DNA of 64,000 bases from Alloalcanivorax marinus (GTDB lineage Bacteria > Pseudomonadota > Gammaproteobacteria > Pseudomonadales > Alcanivoracaceae): contig NZ_JADDOL010000001.1 of NCBI RefSeq assembly GCF_016906305.1, positions 248,001 through 312,000 on the forward strand, read 5' to 3'. Shown here one piece after another: positions 23,983 through 32,310 of the stretch. Numbering within the stretch: the stretch's first letter is position 1; the number at the start of each line of letters is the position of its first letter. The position numbers and the translations under genes were made by a program. Under the pieces are notes generated by a model. That model searched no databases. It worked only from the letters and a program-made list of their open reading frames with translations, and was not told the DNA's origin.

Positions 23983-25290
23983 ATGTTGAAGCGCTTTTCG
24001 TTGCACCGGTTTTCCACGCTGATCGTGCTTCTGGCGCTGGCCCTGGCCGGCCCGCTGCGGGCCGCGGAAACCGAAACCGTGACCGCCCGGGGCTACGGGC
24101 AGGACCCGGAGCAGGCGGTGGCCAACGCCCTGGTGGCGGCGGTGCGCCAGGCCGGCGGGGTGACCCTGGCGGTGGACCCGGCGTTCCGGCGCCAGGTCGG
24201 CCAATGGGTGGTGCAGCGTCAGGGCGACGTGACCACCTGGACCGGCACCCGCACCTCGGTGGCCGAGCCGCAACTGCCCACCCTGGGCAGCCTGCAAAGC
24301 TACCGGGTCACCGACGTGGCCCGCCAGGACGATGCCCTGTGGCGGGCCGAGGTGGAGGCGGTGATTCTGCGCCATCGGGCGCCGGGACCGGACCGCTCCC
24401 ACCTGCCGGCCATCGTGGTGGCGCCGTTCACCACGTCCGACAGCCGCTACACCCTGGGTGAGACCACCCTGCCCGCCGCCGAGGTGCGTGCCCGCCTGCA
24501 GGCCAATCTGGTGGACGCCTTCGCCCAGTCCGGTCGCTTCCGGGTGCTGGACCGGGCCCACCTGGCCGCCCGCGAGGCGGAGCAGGCGATCCTGCGCAAC
24601 GGCAGCGCCGAGCCCGCCGAGCTGCTGCGGCTGGGCAAGGCGAAGGGCGCCGACCTGTTGCTGGTGGGCCAGATCGAGGCCTTCGACATCGGTGACCAGG
24701 CGCGCACCTTCTACGGCGCCAGCTTCCAGGGCTACGAGCCCTATGTACGGGTCCGCTACCGGCTGATCGACGCCGCCGGCGGAGAGATACTGGCCGCCGG
24801 CCTGTTCGACTGGCAGCAATCCGAAGCCAGCGTGCGGCAGCTGGCCCGGCAGCAGAACCTGGATCAATGGCGCCACCCGGAACGGCTGGCCGACCTGGTG
24901 TACCCGCGCATCGCCCGGGCCCTGGCCGGGGCCGCCACCGACACGCTCTATCCGGTGATCGTGCTCAAGGCCGACGGCGACCGGGTGTGGCTGAGCCAGG
25001 GCGAGGGCCGTCTGGAGGCGGACACGGTGCTTAACGCCTACCGGCCGGTGGAGACCATCCAGGACCCGCAAACCGGCCTGCCGATCCGCATGGACAGCGA
25101 AGCCCTGGCCAGCCTGCGGGTGCTGGAGGTGCGTCCCGATTACGCGGTGGCGCGCGTCACCGAGGGCCGCGAACCGCTGCGGGCGGGCGACCGGGTGCGG
25201 CCGCCGGCCCGAATGGAAAGCCCCACGGCTCAGCCCGCCGGCCAACCGGACAGCCCCGGGTCGTCCGAAAAGCCGCTCTCCTGGGACTGA
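23983..25290 (+). CDS. CsgG/LpoB-fold periplasmic protein
   Basis: An exported protein of 435 residues with a signal peptide (cleavage near GPLRAAE). The first part, VTARGYGQDPEQAVANALVA with AVRQAGGVTLAVD, resembles the flagellar-assembly FlgT/LPP20 repeat; the middle, LPAIVVAPFTTSDSRYTLGE to GADLLLVGQIEAF, is a CsgG-type domain; the end is beta-rich with a proline-rich tail. FlgT-like and LpoB-like activators share this architecture. AGGGAGAG precedes ATG 23983. It completes a four-gene set of exported proteins and probably works with LpoB at the outer membrane or cell wall. The exact function is unknown. Confidence 0.75.
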   Translation: MLKRFSLHRFSTLIVLLALALAGPLRAAETETVTARGYGQDPEQAVANALVAAVRQAGGVTLAVDPAFRRQVGQWVVQRQGDVTTWTGTRTSVAEPQLPTLGSLQSYRVTDVARQDDALWRAEVEAVILRHRAPGPDRSHLPAIVVAPFTTSDSRYTLGETTLPAAEVRARLQANLVDAFAQSGRFRVLDRAHLAAREAEQAILRNGSAEPAELLRLGKAKGADLLLVGQIEAFDIGDQARTFYGASFQGYEPYVRVRYRLIDAAGGEILAAGLFDWQQSEASVRQLARQQNLDQWRHPERLADLVYPRIARALAGAATDTLYPVIVLKADGDRVWLSQGEGRLEADTVLNAYRPVETIQDPQTGLPIRMDSEALASLRVLEVRPDYAVARVTEGREPLRAGDRVRPPARMESPTAQPAGQPDSPGSSEKPLSWD

Positions 25291-25294
25291 GTCC

Positions 25295-27070
25295 ATGACC
25301 GGTTATTTCAACCAGGCGCTGGTGCTGCTGGCGGCGGCGGTGCTGTTGCTGCCCCTGTTCCAGCGCCTGGGGCTGGGCAGCATCCTCGGCTACCTGGCCG
25401 CCGGCATCCTGATCGGGCCCCTGGGCCTGGGGCTGATCCCCGGCGCGGAAGCGGTGCTGCACTTCGCCGAACTGGGCGTGGTGCTGATGCTGTTCCTGGT
25501 GGGCCTGGAACTGGCGCCGGATCAACTGTGGGCGCAGCGTAAACGCCTGCTGGGGCTGGGGCTCAGCCAGATGCTGTTCAGCACCGCCCTGCTCACCGCC
25601 TTCTTCCTGGTCTGGGGGCAAAGCACCCCGGCCGCCATCGCCATCGGCGCCACCCTGGCCCTGTCGTCCACCGCCTTCGCCGTGCAGATGCTGGTGGAAA
25701 CCAACCAGCTGGGCACGCCCCAGGGCCGCAATGCCTTCTCCATTCTGCTGTTCCAGGATCTGGCGGTAATTCCGCTGCTGCTGTTGCTGCCGGTGCTGGC
25801 CGGTGGTGGCGGCGGCGAGGAAGAGCCGCAACTGCTGATCGGCCTGGGCGCGCTGGTGCTGATGTGGCTGGCCGGGCGCTATCTGCTCAACCCCTGGCTG
25901 GCCTGGCTGGCGCGGCTGCACAACCGGGAGCTGATGACCGCCACCGCCCTGCTGCTGGTGCTGGGGGCCGCGGAGCTGATGGAAATCCTGCATCTCTCCA
26001 TGGGCCTGGGCGCCTTCGTGGCCGGCATGCTGCTGGCCAACTCGCCGTTCCGGGAGCAACTCGACACCGATATTCAGCCGTTCAAGGGGCTGCTGCTGGG
26101 CCTGTTCTTTATCGCCATCGGCATGACCATGGACCTGAAGCTGCTGGTCAGCGCGCCGCTGCGCATCCTGGCCATGGGGGTGGCGCTGCTGGTGGCCAAG
26201 ACCCTGGTGCTGATGGTTATCGCGCGGGTCATGAAAGTGGCCTGGCGGGACGCCCTGCGCTTCGGGTTATTGCTCAGCCAGGGCGGCGAGTTCGCCTTCG
26301 TGCTGTTCACCCAGGCCGGTGCCCTGGGGCTGCTGGACGAGGGCATGATCGCGCGGCTCAATCTGGTGGTGGCCCTGTCCATGGCGGCCACGCCGCTGCT
26401 GCTGAAACTGGTGGCGCGGCTGTGGCCGGCGCCGGCGCGGACCAGCCGGGGCGTGGACGATGAACCGGCGCCCCACGGCCAGCCGCCGGTGATCGTGGCC
26501 GGGTTCGGCCGGTTCGGCCAGATCATCGGCCGGATTCTGGTGAACCGGCGGATTCCGTTCACCGCTTTGGACTCCAACCCGGAGCACATCGACACCGTGC
26601 GTCGCTTCGGCAACGAGGTCTACTTCGGCGATGTCACACGGCTGGACCTGCTGCGCACCGCCGGGCTGGAGCATGCCCGGGTGATGGTGCTGGCCATCGA
26701 CGATGTGCAGGCATCCCTGCGCGCGGCGTCGATGATCCGCGAGCATTTCCCGCACATCACCCTGATCGCCCGGGCCCGCGACCGCTACCACGCCTATTCG
26801 CTGATGGCCGAAGGGGTGGAGCATGTGATTCGCGAGACCCTGGATTCCAGCCTGCGCGCCGCCCAGACCACCCTGGTGCAGCTGGGCGTGCCGGAAAGCA
26901 CTTCCATCGAGGTGGTGCGCACCTTCCGCGACGTGGACGAACGGCTGCTGCGCGAGCAATTCCAGCACCGGGACCAGCTCGACAAGCTGATCGAGATTTC
27001 CGCCCGGGGCCGGGAAGAGCTGGAGTCACTGCTGGCGGCCAGCGTCGACGGCAAGAACAAGAACGAATGA
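25295..27070 (+). CDS. Kef-type monovalent cation:proton antiporter (CPA2 family) with RCK_N domain
   Basis: An inner-membrane antiporter of 591 residues. The first 380 residues hold about twelve hydrophobic segments with CPA2 blocks (LFLVGLELAPDQLW, LALSSTAFAVQMLVE, GAFVAGMLLANSPFREQL). The C-terminal part is a TrkA-N/RCK domain with the nucleotide motif VAGFGRFGQIIGRIL. This matches KefB/KefC/YbaL, potassium efflux systems gated by nucleotides or glutathione adducts. It starts four bases after the CsgG-like gene, so it may share that transcript. REP-like elements follow its stop. Confidence 0.9.
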   Translation: MTGYFNQALVLLAAAVLLLPLFQRLGLGSILGYLAAGILIGPLGLGLIPGAEAVLHFAELGVVLMLFLVGLELAPDQLWAQRKRLLGLGLSQMLFSTALLTAFFLVWGQSTPAAIAIGATLALSSTAFAVQMLVETNQLGTPQGRNAFSILLFQDLAVIPLLLLLPVLAGGGGGEEEPQLLIGLGALVLMWLAGRYLLNPWLAWLARLHNRELMTATALLLVLGAAELMEILHLSMGLGAFVAGMLLANSPFREQLDTDIQPFKGLLLGLFFIAIGMTMDLKLLVSAPLRILAMGVALLVAKTLVLMVIARVMKVAWRDALRFGLLLSQGGEFAFVLFTQAGALGLLDEGMIARLNLVVALSMAATPLLLKLVARLWPAPARTSRGVDDEPAPHGQPPVIVAGFGRFGQIIGRILVNRRIPFTALDSNPEHIDTVRRFGNEVYFGDVTRLDLLRTAGLEHARVMVLAIDDVQASLRAASMIREHFPHITLIARARDRYHAYSLMAEGVEHVIRETLDSSLRAAQTTLVQLGVPESTSIEVVRTFRDVDERLLREQFQHRDQLDKLIEISARGREELESLLAASVDGKNKNE

Positions 27071-27077
27071 CGGTGCC

Positions 27078-27157
27078 ATCGCGACGGAAGTCGTTCCCAC
27101 GGTGCTGTCGACACGGTGCTATCGACACGATTGCAGGAGCGGCTTCAGCCGCGATAG
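27078..27157. repeat. REP-like inverted pair (copy 3) enclosing a 14-base tandem repeat
   Basis: A degenerate minus-strand copy (ATCGCGACGGAAGTCG, from 27078) faces a plus-strand copy (GCAGGAGCGGCTTCAGCCGC at 27133-27152). Between them a 14-base unit, CGGTGCT followed by G/ATCGACA, is present twice (about 27101-27128). The element separates the convergent antiporter gene and SRPBCC gene. Confidence 0.72.
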
Positions 27158-27166
27158 CGGAGGGCG

Positions 27167-27592
27167 TTAAAGCCGCAGCTTGTTGAGCCCCCGGCGGATG
27201 CCGTTCTCCAGCGCCGGCTTCACCAGCGCCCCCACCAGCGGCAGCTTGCCGCGAAACACGATGGTGTATTGCAGCCGCGAGCCGCCCTCGCCATGGGGGG
27301 AGAACACCATCTCGCCGTGATGGTCGCGCAGCGGGCTGCCCCGGGTGATGCGGTAGGCGATGCGCTGGTCCGGCTCGAAATCGGTGACCGTCTCCTCGAA
27401 CGCCGGCGCCAGCGGCAGGGTCATGCGGCGCACGGAACCCACGCCATTGGGATCGTCGATGCCGGTTTTCACCCGCCGCACCCGGATCGGGGCGAACAGC
27501 GCCGACAGGTTCTCGTGCTGGCTGAGATGGTGGAACAGACGGTCCACCGGATACGGAAAGGTCTTGTCGATCTCGATGCGCTGCAGGCCCAT
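27167..27592 (-). CDS. SRPBCC-family (polyketide cyclase/START-like) protein
   Basis: A small soluble protein of 141 residues with the helix-grip fold pattern: a start of IEIDKTFPYPVDRLFHHLSQ, a middle VRRMTLPLAPAFEETVTDFE, and a long C-terminal helix (VGALVKPALENGIRRGLNKL). Such proteins bind hydrophobic ligands. The ATG at 27592 is preceded by GAGGGAG-like sequence and gives the usual family length; an upstream extension to 27661 lacks similarity. It lies downstream of ggt on the same strand, with a gap of about 100 bases in which I see no terminator. No specific role can be assigned. Confidence 0.8.
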   Translation of the reverse strand: MGLQRIEIDKTFPYPVDRLFHHLSQHENLSALFAPIRVRRVKTGIDDPNGVGSVRRMTLPLAPAFEETVTDFEPDQRIAYRITRGSPLRDHHGEMVFSPHGEGGSRLQYTIVFRGKLPLVGALVKPALENGIRRGLNKLRL

Positions 27593-27690
27593 GGGCTCCC
27601 TCGTTGACGATGAACGGAACCCGGAGTCTGCCCGCTCAACGGCGCCGCGCCCAGGTTCCAACGGGCCAGACGCCGGTGAATGGTGGCCGG

Positions 27691-29391
27691 TCAGCGGGCG
27701 CTGGCGGCCTGGTCGGCCGGCGGCTGTTCGGCGGGGGCGCGCACCTCGGCGCTGCCGATGGCGCGGGGGTCGGCGGCGGCGGTGACCCGGTCGCCGTCAC
27801 GCTGCCAGAGGATCGCCTGCATGTTGCCGTATTCCCGTTCCACCGAGACCAGATCATGGCCGCGCAGGGTCAGGCTCTTGGCTTCCGGGGTATCCAGGAA
27901 CGCGGGCTCCACCTGCACCTGGTCGGGCAGATACTGGTGGTGGAAACGCACCCGGCCCACCCAGTCTTCCACCGGTTTGCCGGCGGCGGCTTCCATCACG
28001 CCCAGCATCACCATGGTGATGATGCGGCTGCCCCCCGGCGTGCCGAGGATCGCCACCCGGTCGTCGAACTCCACGAAGGTGGGGGTCATGGACGACAGCG
28101 GGCGCTTGCCCGGGGCAATGGCGTTGGCGCGGCTGCCCACCAGGCCGTAGGCGTTGGGGCTGCCGGGCTTGGAGGAGAAGTCGTCCATCTCGTTGTTGAG
28201 GATCACGCCGGTGCCCGGGGGCATGAAACCGGAGCCGAACGGCAGATTGATGCTCAGGGTGGCGGCCACCCGGTTGCCGTCCGCGTCGAGCACGGACAGG
28301 TGGGTGGTATGGAAGCCCTCCTCGCTGACCACCGGTTCGCCCAGCTCGCTGCTGGGGGTGGCCCGGTCCAGCTCGATGGAGGCGGCACGCGCCTTGGCGT
28401 AGGAATCGCTCAACAGGTTATCCACAGGCATGTCGACAAAATCCGGATCGCCCAGATAGCGGCCGCGATCCTGGTAGGCGCGCCGCCAGGCTTCCACGGT
28501 CAGGTGTGGGAGTAAGTCCTCACTAATCTCGCCGCCATTGAATTGGCTGAGGATGTTGAGCGCTTCCATCATCACGATGCCGCCGGCGGAGGGCGGCGGC
28601 GCGCTGATCACCCGGCCGCCGCGGAAGTGCCCGACGATGGGTTGGCGCTCTTTGACCTGATAGTTTTCCAGGTCCTTTTTGGTCCAGATACCCCCCGCTT
28701 CGCGGACGCCGCGCACCAGCTTGTCGGCCACCTCGCCTTCGTAGAAGCCGTCGCGGCCGTCCTCGGCGATGGCCTCCAGCACGTCGGCCAGATCCGGCTG
28801 CTGGATCAGGGTGCCGGTGGCGGGAATGCGGCCGCCGTCCAGGAACACGCCGGCGGCCACCGGGTAGCGGTTGAGCACTTCCCGGCGATAGCCGGCCAGG
28901 GTGCGGTAGTGCTGCTCCACCGGGAAGCCTTCCCGGGCCAGGCGGATCGCCGGCGCCAGGGTCACGGACAGCGGCAGTGTGCCGTAGCGCCGGGCCAGGT
29001 GTTCGAAGGCGGCGGCCTGGCCGGGAATGCCGGCGGCCAGCGGGCCGTTGATGGCGCGGTCGCGGACCACCTCGCCGCTGTCGTCCTGGTACATGTCCTC
29101 GGTGGCCGCCGCCGGGGCGGTCTCGCGGGCGTCCACCATGGTCTGGAAGCCGTCGCTCTCCCGGTGCAGCAGCCAGAAGCCGCCGCCGCCCATGCCCGCG
29201 GAGTAGGGTTCCACCACCGCCAGGGCGGCGGCCACCGCCACCGCCGCGTCGAAGGCGTTGCCGCCCCGGTCGAGAATCTCGAAGCCGGCCTCGGTGGCCA
29301 GCGGATGGGCACTGGCGATGGCGGCCTTGCCCGGCGCGGCGGCCTGGGCGGTGGCGGTGAACAGCAGGACGAGCAGGATCAACCCGCGCAT
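27691..29391 (-). CDS. ggt: Gamma-glutamyltranspeptidase (glutathione hydrolase) precursor
   Basis: A periplasmic Ntn-hydrolase that cleaves gamma-glutamyl bonds of glutathione and matures by self-cleavage. It has 566 residues and a signal peptide (about 1-18). The cleavage/catalytic site is the first Thr of HTTHLSVLDADGN (Thr362, equal to the TTH motif of E. coli Ggt). Other family blocks are GGNAFDAAVAVAAALAVVEP, GMGGGGFWLLH and the C-terminal GTPGGSRIITMV, which lines the active site. coaD lies 45 bases upstream on the same strand. An alanine/proline-rich tail (EQPPADQAASAR) extends past the usual end. Confidence 0.94.
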   Translation of the reverse strand: MRGLILLVLLFTATAQAAAPGKAAIASAHPLATEAGFEILDRGGNAFDAAVAVAAALAVVEPYSAGMGGGGFWLLHRESDGFQTMVDARETAPAAATEDMYQDDSGEVVRDRAINGPLAAGIPGQAAAFEHLARRYGTLPLSVTLAPAIRLAREGFPVEQHYRTLAGYRREVLNRYPVAAGVFLDGGRIPATGTLIQQPDLADVLEAIAEDGRDGFYEGEVADKLVRGVREAGGIWTKKDLENYQVKERQPIVGHFRGGRVISAPPPSAGGIVMMEALNILSQFNGGEISEDLLPHLTVEAWRRAYQDRGRYLGDPDFVDMPVDNLLSDSYAKARAASIELDRATPSSELGEPVVSEEGFHTTHLSVLDADGNRVAATLSINLPFGSGFMPPGTGVILNNEMDDFSSKPGSPNAYGLVGSRANAIAPGKRPLSSMTPTFVEFDDRVAILGTPGGSRIITMVMLGVMEAAAGKPVEDWVGRVRFHHQYLPDQVQVEPAFLDTPEAKSLTLRGHDLVSVEREYGNMQAILWQRDGDRVTAAADPRAIGSAEVRAPAEQPPADQAASAR

Positions 29392-29436
29392 TGCGATCTC
29401 TCCTTGAAAGGGGTCAGCCGGAGTCGGTGGTGGCGG

Positions 29437-30003
<567 letters not shown>

Positions 30004-31617
30004 TCAGGCCGGTTTCAGCCGGTCCGCCAGGGCCTGGGCGTTGCGCGCGGTGAGACCGTAGATGGACAGCTGCGGATTGACCCCCAGACTGGTGGGGAAC
30101 ACGGAGCCGTCGAACACATACAGGTTGTCCAGGTGCCGGTAGCGGCCCTGGTTGTCCACCAGCCCGTGCTGTTCGTCGCCCATGGCGCAGCCGCCCATCA
30201 CGTGGGCGCTGCCCAGGACCACTTCCAGGGGCTGGTAGGGCAAGGTCGCCATGGCGTCGCGGGCCTGTTTCCAGCTGTTGTAATAGGGGGCGCGGGTGTG
30301 GCCCGGCCGCACCGCCCGGGCGCCGGCGGCGAACTGCATTTCCACCTGGCTGAGCAGGCTGCGGCGGGCGCCGTCCAGCACATAGTCGCTGAGCGGGTAG
30401 TCGAGCTGGGGCTCGCCGTTGTCGCGCAGACTGACAGTGCCGCCGGGGCTGTCGTCGTGGAAGCCGTCGCGCAGCAGCGCGATGGAGGCCGCCAGCCGGG
30501 GCAGTTCGGTGATCTGCTGGCGGGCCGGTTCGCCGAAGCCGCCCAGCAGGGCGGCGGTGAGCCCTGGGTGCAGCGGCATCATCTCCAGCTTGTAGCCGAT
30601 GGCGCCGTCGACGCCGTCGGCGAAGGTGAACTGGTCGGAGTGCAACGACTGGGGCGCGCCGTAATACGGCGCCACTTCCTGGTCGTAGTGACCGAAGGCG
30701 AAGCTGGTGACGTGCAGGAAGGTGCGTTTGCCGACCCGCTCCGCCGGGTCTGGGGCCTCGGAGCGCAGCAGCAGGGCCGGGGTCTGGATGCCGCCGCCGG
30801 CGGCGATCACGGTGGGGGCGCGCACCGTGAGCAGGCCGCCGGTGGGTTGTTTGCGGTGATCCAGCGGGCGCACTTCCACGGCGGTGACTTTCTGGCCGTC
30901 ATGAATCAGGCGCTCGGCGCGGGCGCTGTGGATCAGGGTGGCGCCGGCGTCCATGGCCGCCGGCAGGGTGGTGACCAGCATCGATTGTTTGGCGTTGGTG
31001 GGGCAGCCCATGCCGCAGTAGCCGATGTTCCAGCAGCCGCGCACGTTGCGCGGAATCACCGACCAGTCCCAGCCGAGTTTTTCGCAGCCCCGTTTGATCA
31101 CGTCGTTGTTGGCGTTGGGCGGCATCGCCCAGGGTTCCACGCCCAGCCGTTCCTCCATGCGCTGGAAGTACGGGTCCAGATCGGCGCGGGCGGTGCCGGT
31201 GACGCCGAAGCGGTCGCGCCAGTGATTCAGCGTTTCGGTGGGGGTACGGAAACTGGAGGTCCAGTTGACCACCGTGGTGCCGCCCACGGTGCGCCCCTGC
31301 AGAATGGTGATGGCGCCGTCCTGGGTGGCGCGCAGGGTGCCCTCTTGATAAAGCTCCCGATAGGCGTCGCCCTCGTTGAGGGTGAAGTCCCGGGAGCTGC
31401 GCAGCCGGCCGGCCTCGATCAGGATCACCTTGAGGCCCCGCTGAGCCAGGATCTCGGCGCTGACCCCGCCGCCGGCGCCGGTGCCGATGATCACCACATC
31501 CGCCTCCAGGGTGCGCTGGCCGGTCTCGGTGGCACCGTCGATCACCGACCACTTGTCAGCGGCGTCCGCCCAGGGGTCGGCGATGTTCTGAATCTTGAGT
31601 TGGGACAGGTCCTGCAT
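30004..31617 (-). CDS. GMC-family FAD-dependent alcohol dehydrogenase/oxidoreductase
   Basis: A flavoprotein of 537 residues that probably oxidises a long-chain or other alcohol. The FAD site is ADVVIIGTGAGGGVSAEILA at about residues 39-58, followed by the GMC block GRTVGGTTVVNW; the C-terminal part has GSAHVMGGCAMG with the catalytic His region and NPQLSIYGLTARNAQALA. A cysteine-rich stretch, CWNIGYCGMGCP, is typical of this GMC subgroup. It has no signal peptide, but the next gene upstream encodes a Tat-exported lipoprotein. Together with the aldehyde dehydrogenase it forms an alcohol-to-acid oxidation module, as at PA0364-PA0366. Confidence 0.88.
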   Translation of the reverse strand: MQDLSQLKIQNIADPWADAADKWSVIDGATETGQRTLEADVVIIGTGAGGGVSAEILAQRGLKVILIEAGRLRSSRDFTLNEGDAYRELYQEGTLRATQDGAITILQGRTVGGTTVVNWTSSFRTPTETLNHWRDRFGVTGTARADLDPYFQRMEERLGVEPWAMPPNANNDVIKRGCEKLGWDWSVIPRNVRGCWNIGYCGMGCPTNAKQSMLVTTLPAAMDAGATLIHSARAERLIHDGQKVTAVEVRPLDHRKQPTGGLLTVRAPTVIAAGGGIQTPALLLRSEAPDPAERVGKRTFLHVTSFAFGHYDQEVAPYYGAPQSLHSDQFTFADGVDGAIGYKLEMMPLHPGLTAALLGGFGEPARQQITELPRLAASIALLRDGFHDDSPGGTVSLRDNGEPQLDYPLSDYVLDGARRSLLSQVEMQFAAGARAVRPGHTRAPYYNSWKQARDAMATLPYQPLEVVLGSAHVMGGCAMGDEQHGLVDNQGRYRHLDNLYVFDGSVFPTSLGVNPQLSIYGLTARNAQALADRLKPA

Positions 31618-31676
31618 GGCACGGGCTCCGCTTATAGCCAGAAAAAGGGGGGTAAAAACCGCCGCTAAGGCGCGAT

Positions 31677-32258
31677 TCAGGCGCTTTTTGCCGCCAGATT
31701 GCGCGGCGGGCCCGGGTATCCCGTGGTCCGACCCCCGTCGGGGGTGACGTACCAGGCCATCATCAGCGGCTGGGTCAGGCCCTTGAAGGCGAGGCGGGCG
31801 AAGCCGCCGTCGTTGTCGGTCCAGCTCTGAAGCGTGTCGCGCAGCTGCGCCGGTTCCTGGTCGGCGAAGTGCGCCCAGGTGCCGGTGAGCCACCAGCGGG
31901 CGGCGCCCAGTTGCAGCAGATCGAGGAGTTGGAAGAGCTGACCGCGGGCGCCGTCGGAGCCGCCGGCCAGCAGCCGGTCGAAGGCCGCCAGGGCCTGGTC
32001 CGGCCCGGCGTCGGGCACCGCTTCCAGGCCGCCGGCCAGCAGCGGTGCCATCAGCGGCCGCAGCAGCTCCACGTCTTTCTGGCGCAGGTAGTCGAAGCCG
32101 GCGGCCGGGCCCGGGTCGCCGCTGCAGCCGGTGAGCAGGCCGGCGCCGCCGGCGCCCAGGGTCAGGGCGGTGACGCCCCAGAACCCGAGTTTCAGGAAGC
32201 CGCGACGGCTGACGCCGTCGTCGGAGGAGAGCTTGGAGGAGAGAGTGCCCTGGTTCAT
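31677..32258 (-). CDS. Tat-exported lipoprotein, probable small partner of the GMC dehydrogenase
   Basis: A 193-residue protein with a twin-arginine signal (SRRGFLKLGFWGVTALTLG) that ends in a lipobox (LLTGC), so it is exported folded and lipid-anchored. The mature domain is helical (KDVELLRPLMAPLLAGGLEA, LLDLLQLGAARWWLTGTWAH) and ends in LMMAWYVTPDGGRTTGYPGP. Small Tat subunits of this kind occur next to GMC dehydrogenases such as gluconate 2-dehydrogenase subunit 3 and can carry the large subunit across the membrane. Its gene lies between the aldehyde dehydrogenase and GMC genes on the same strand. Confidence 0.8.
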   Translation of the reverse strand: MNQGTLSSKLSSDDGVSRRGFLKLGFWGVTALTLGAGGAGLLTGCSGDPGPAAGFDYLRQKDVELLRPLMAPLLAGGLEAVPDAGPDQALAAFDRLLAGGSDGARGQLFQLLDLLQLGAARWWLTGTWAHFADQEPAQLRDTLQSWTDNDGGFARLAFKGLTQPLMMAWYVTPDGGRTTGYPGPPRNLAAKSA

Positions 32259-32292
32259 GGCATCACCCTTGGTTTTTGTTTGTTGTTGTGGC

Positions 32293-32310
32293 GCGGCCGC
32301 GGGCGGCCGC
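32293..32310. repeat. Hairpin of two adjacent GCGGCCGC palindromes
   Basis: GCGGCCGC occurs at 32293-32300 and 32303-32310, separated by two Gs, directly after the aldehyde dehydrogenase stop codon. The 18 bases can fold into a very stable stem. No T-run follows in either direction, so it is more likely an RNA processing or attenuation element between cistrons than a full terminator. Confidence 0.55.

Noticed and set aside
29392-29436. A ferredoxin gene between ggt and coaD as in P. aeruginosa
   Set aside because: The gap is only 45 bases and contains no reading frame.
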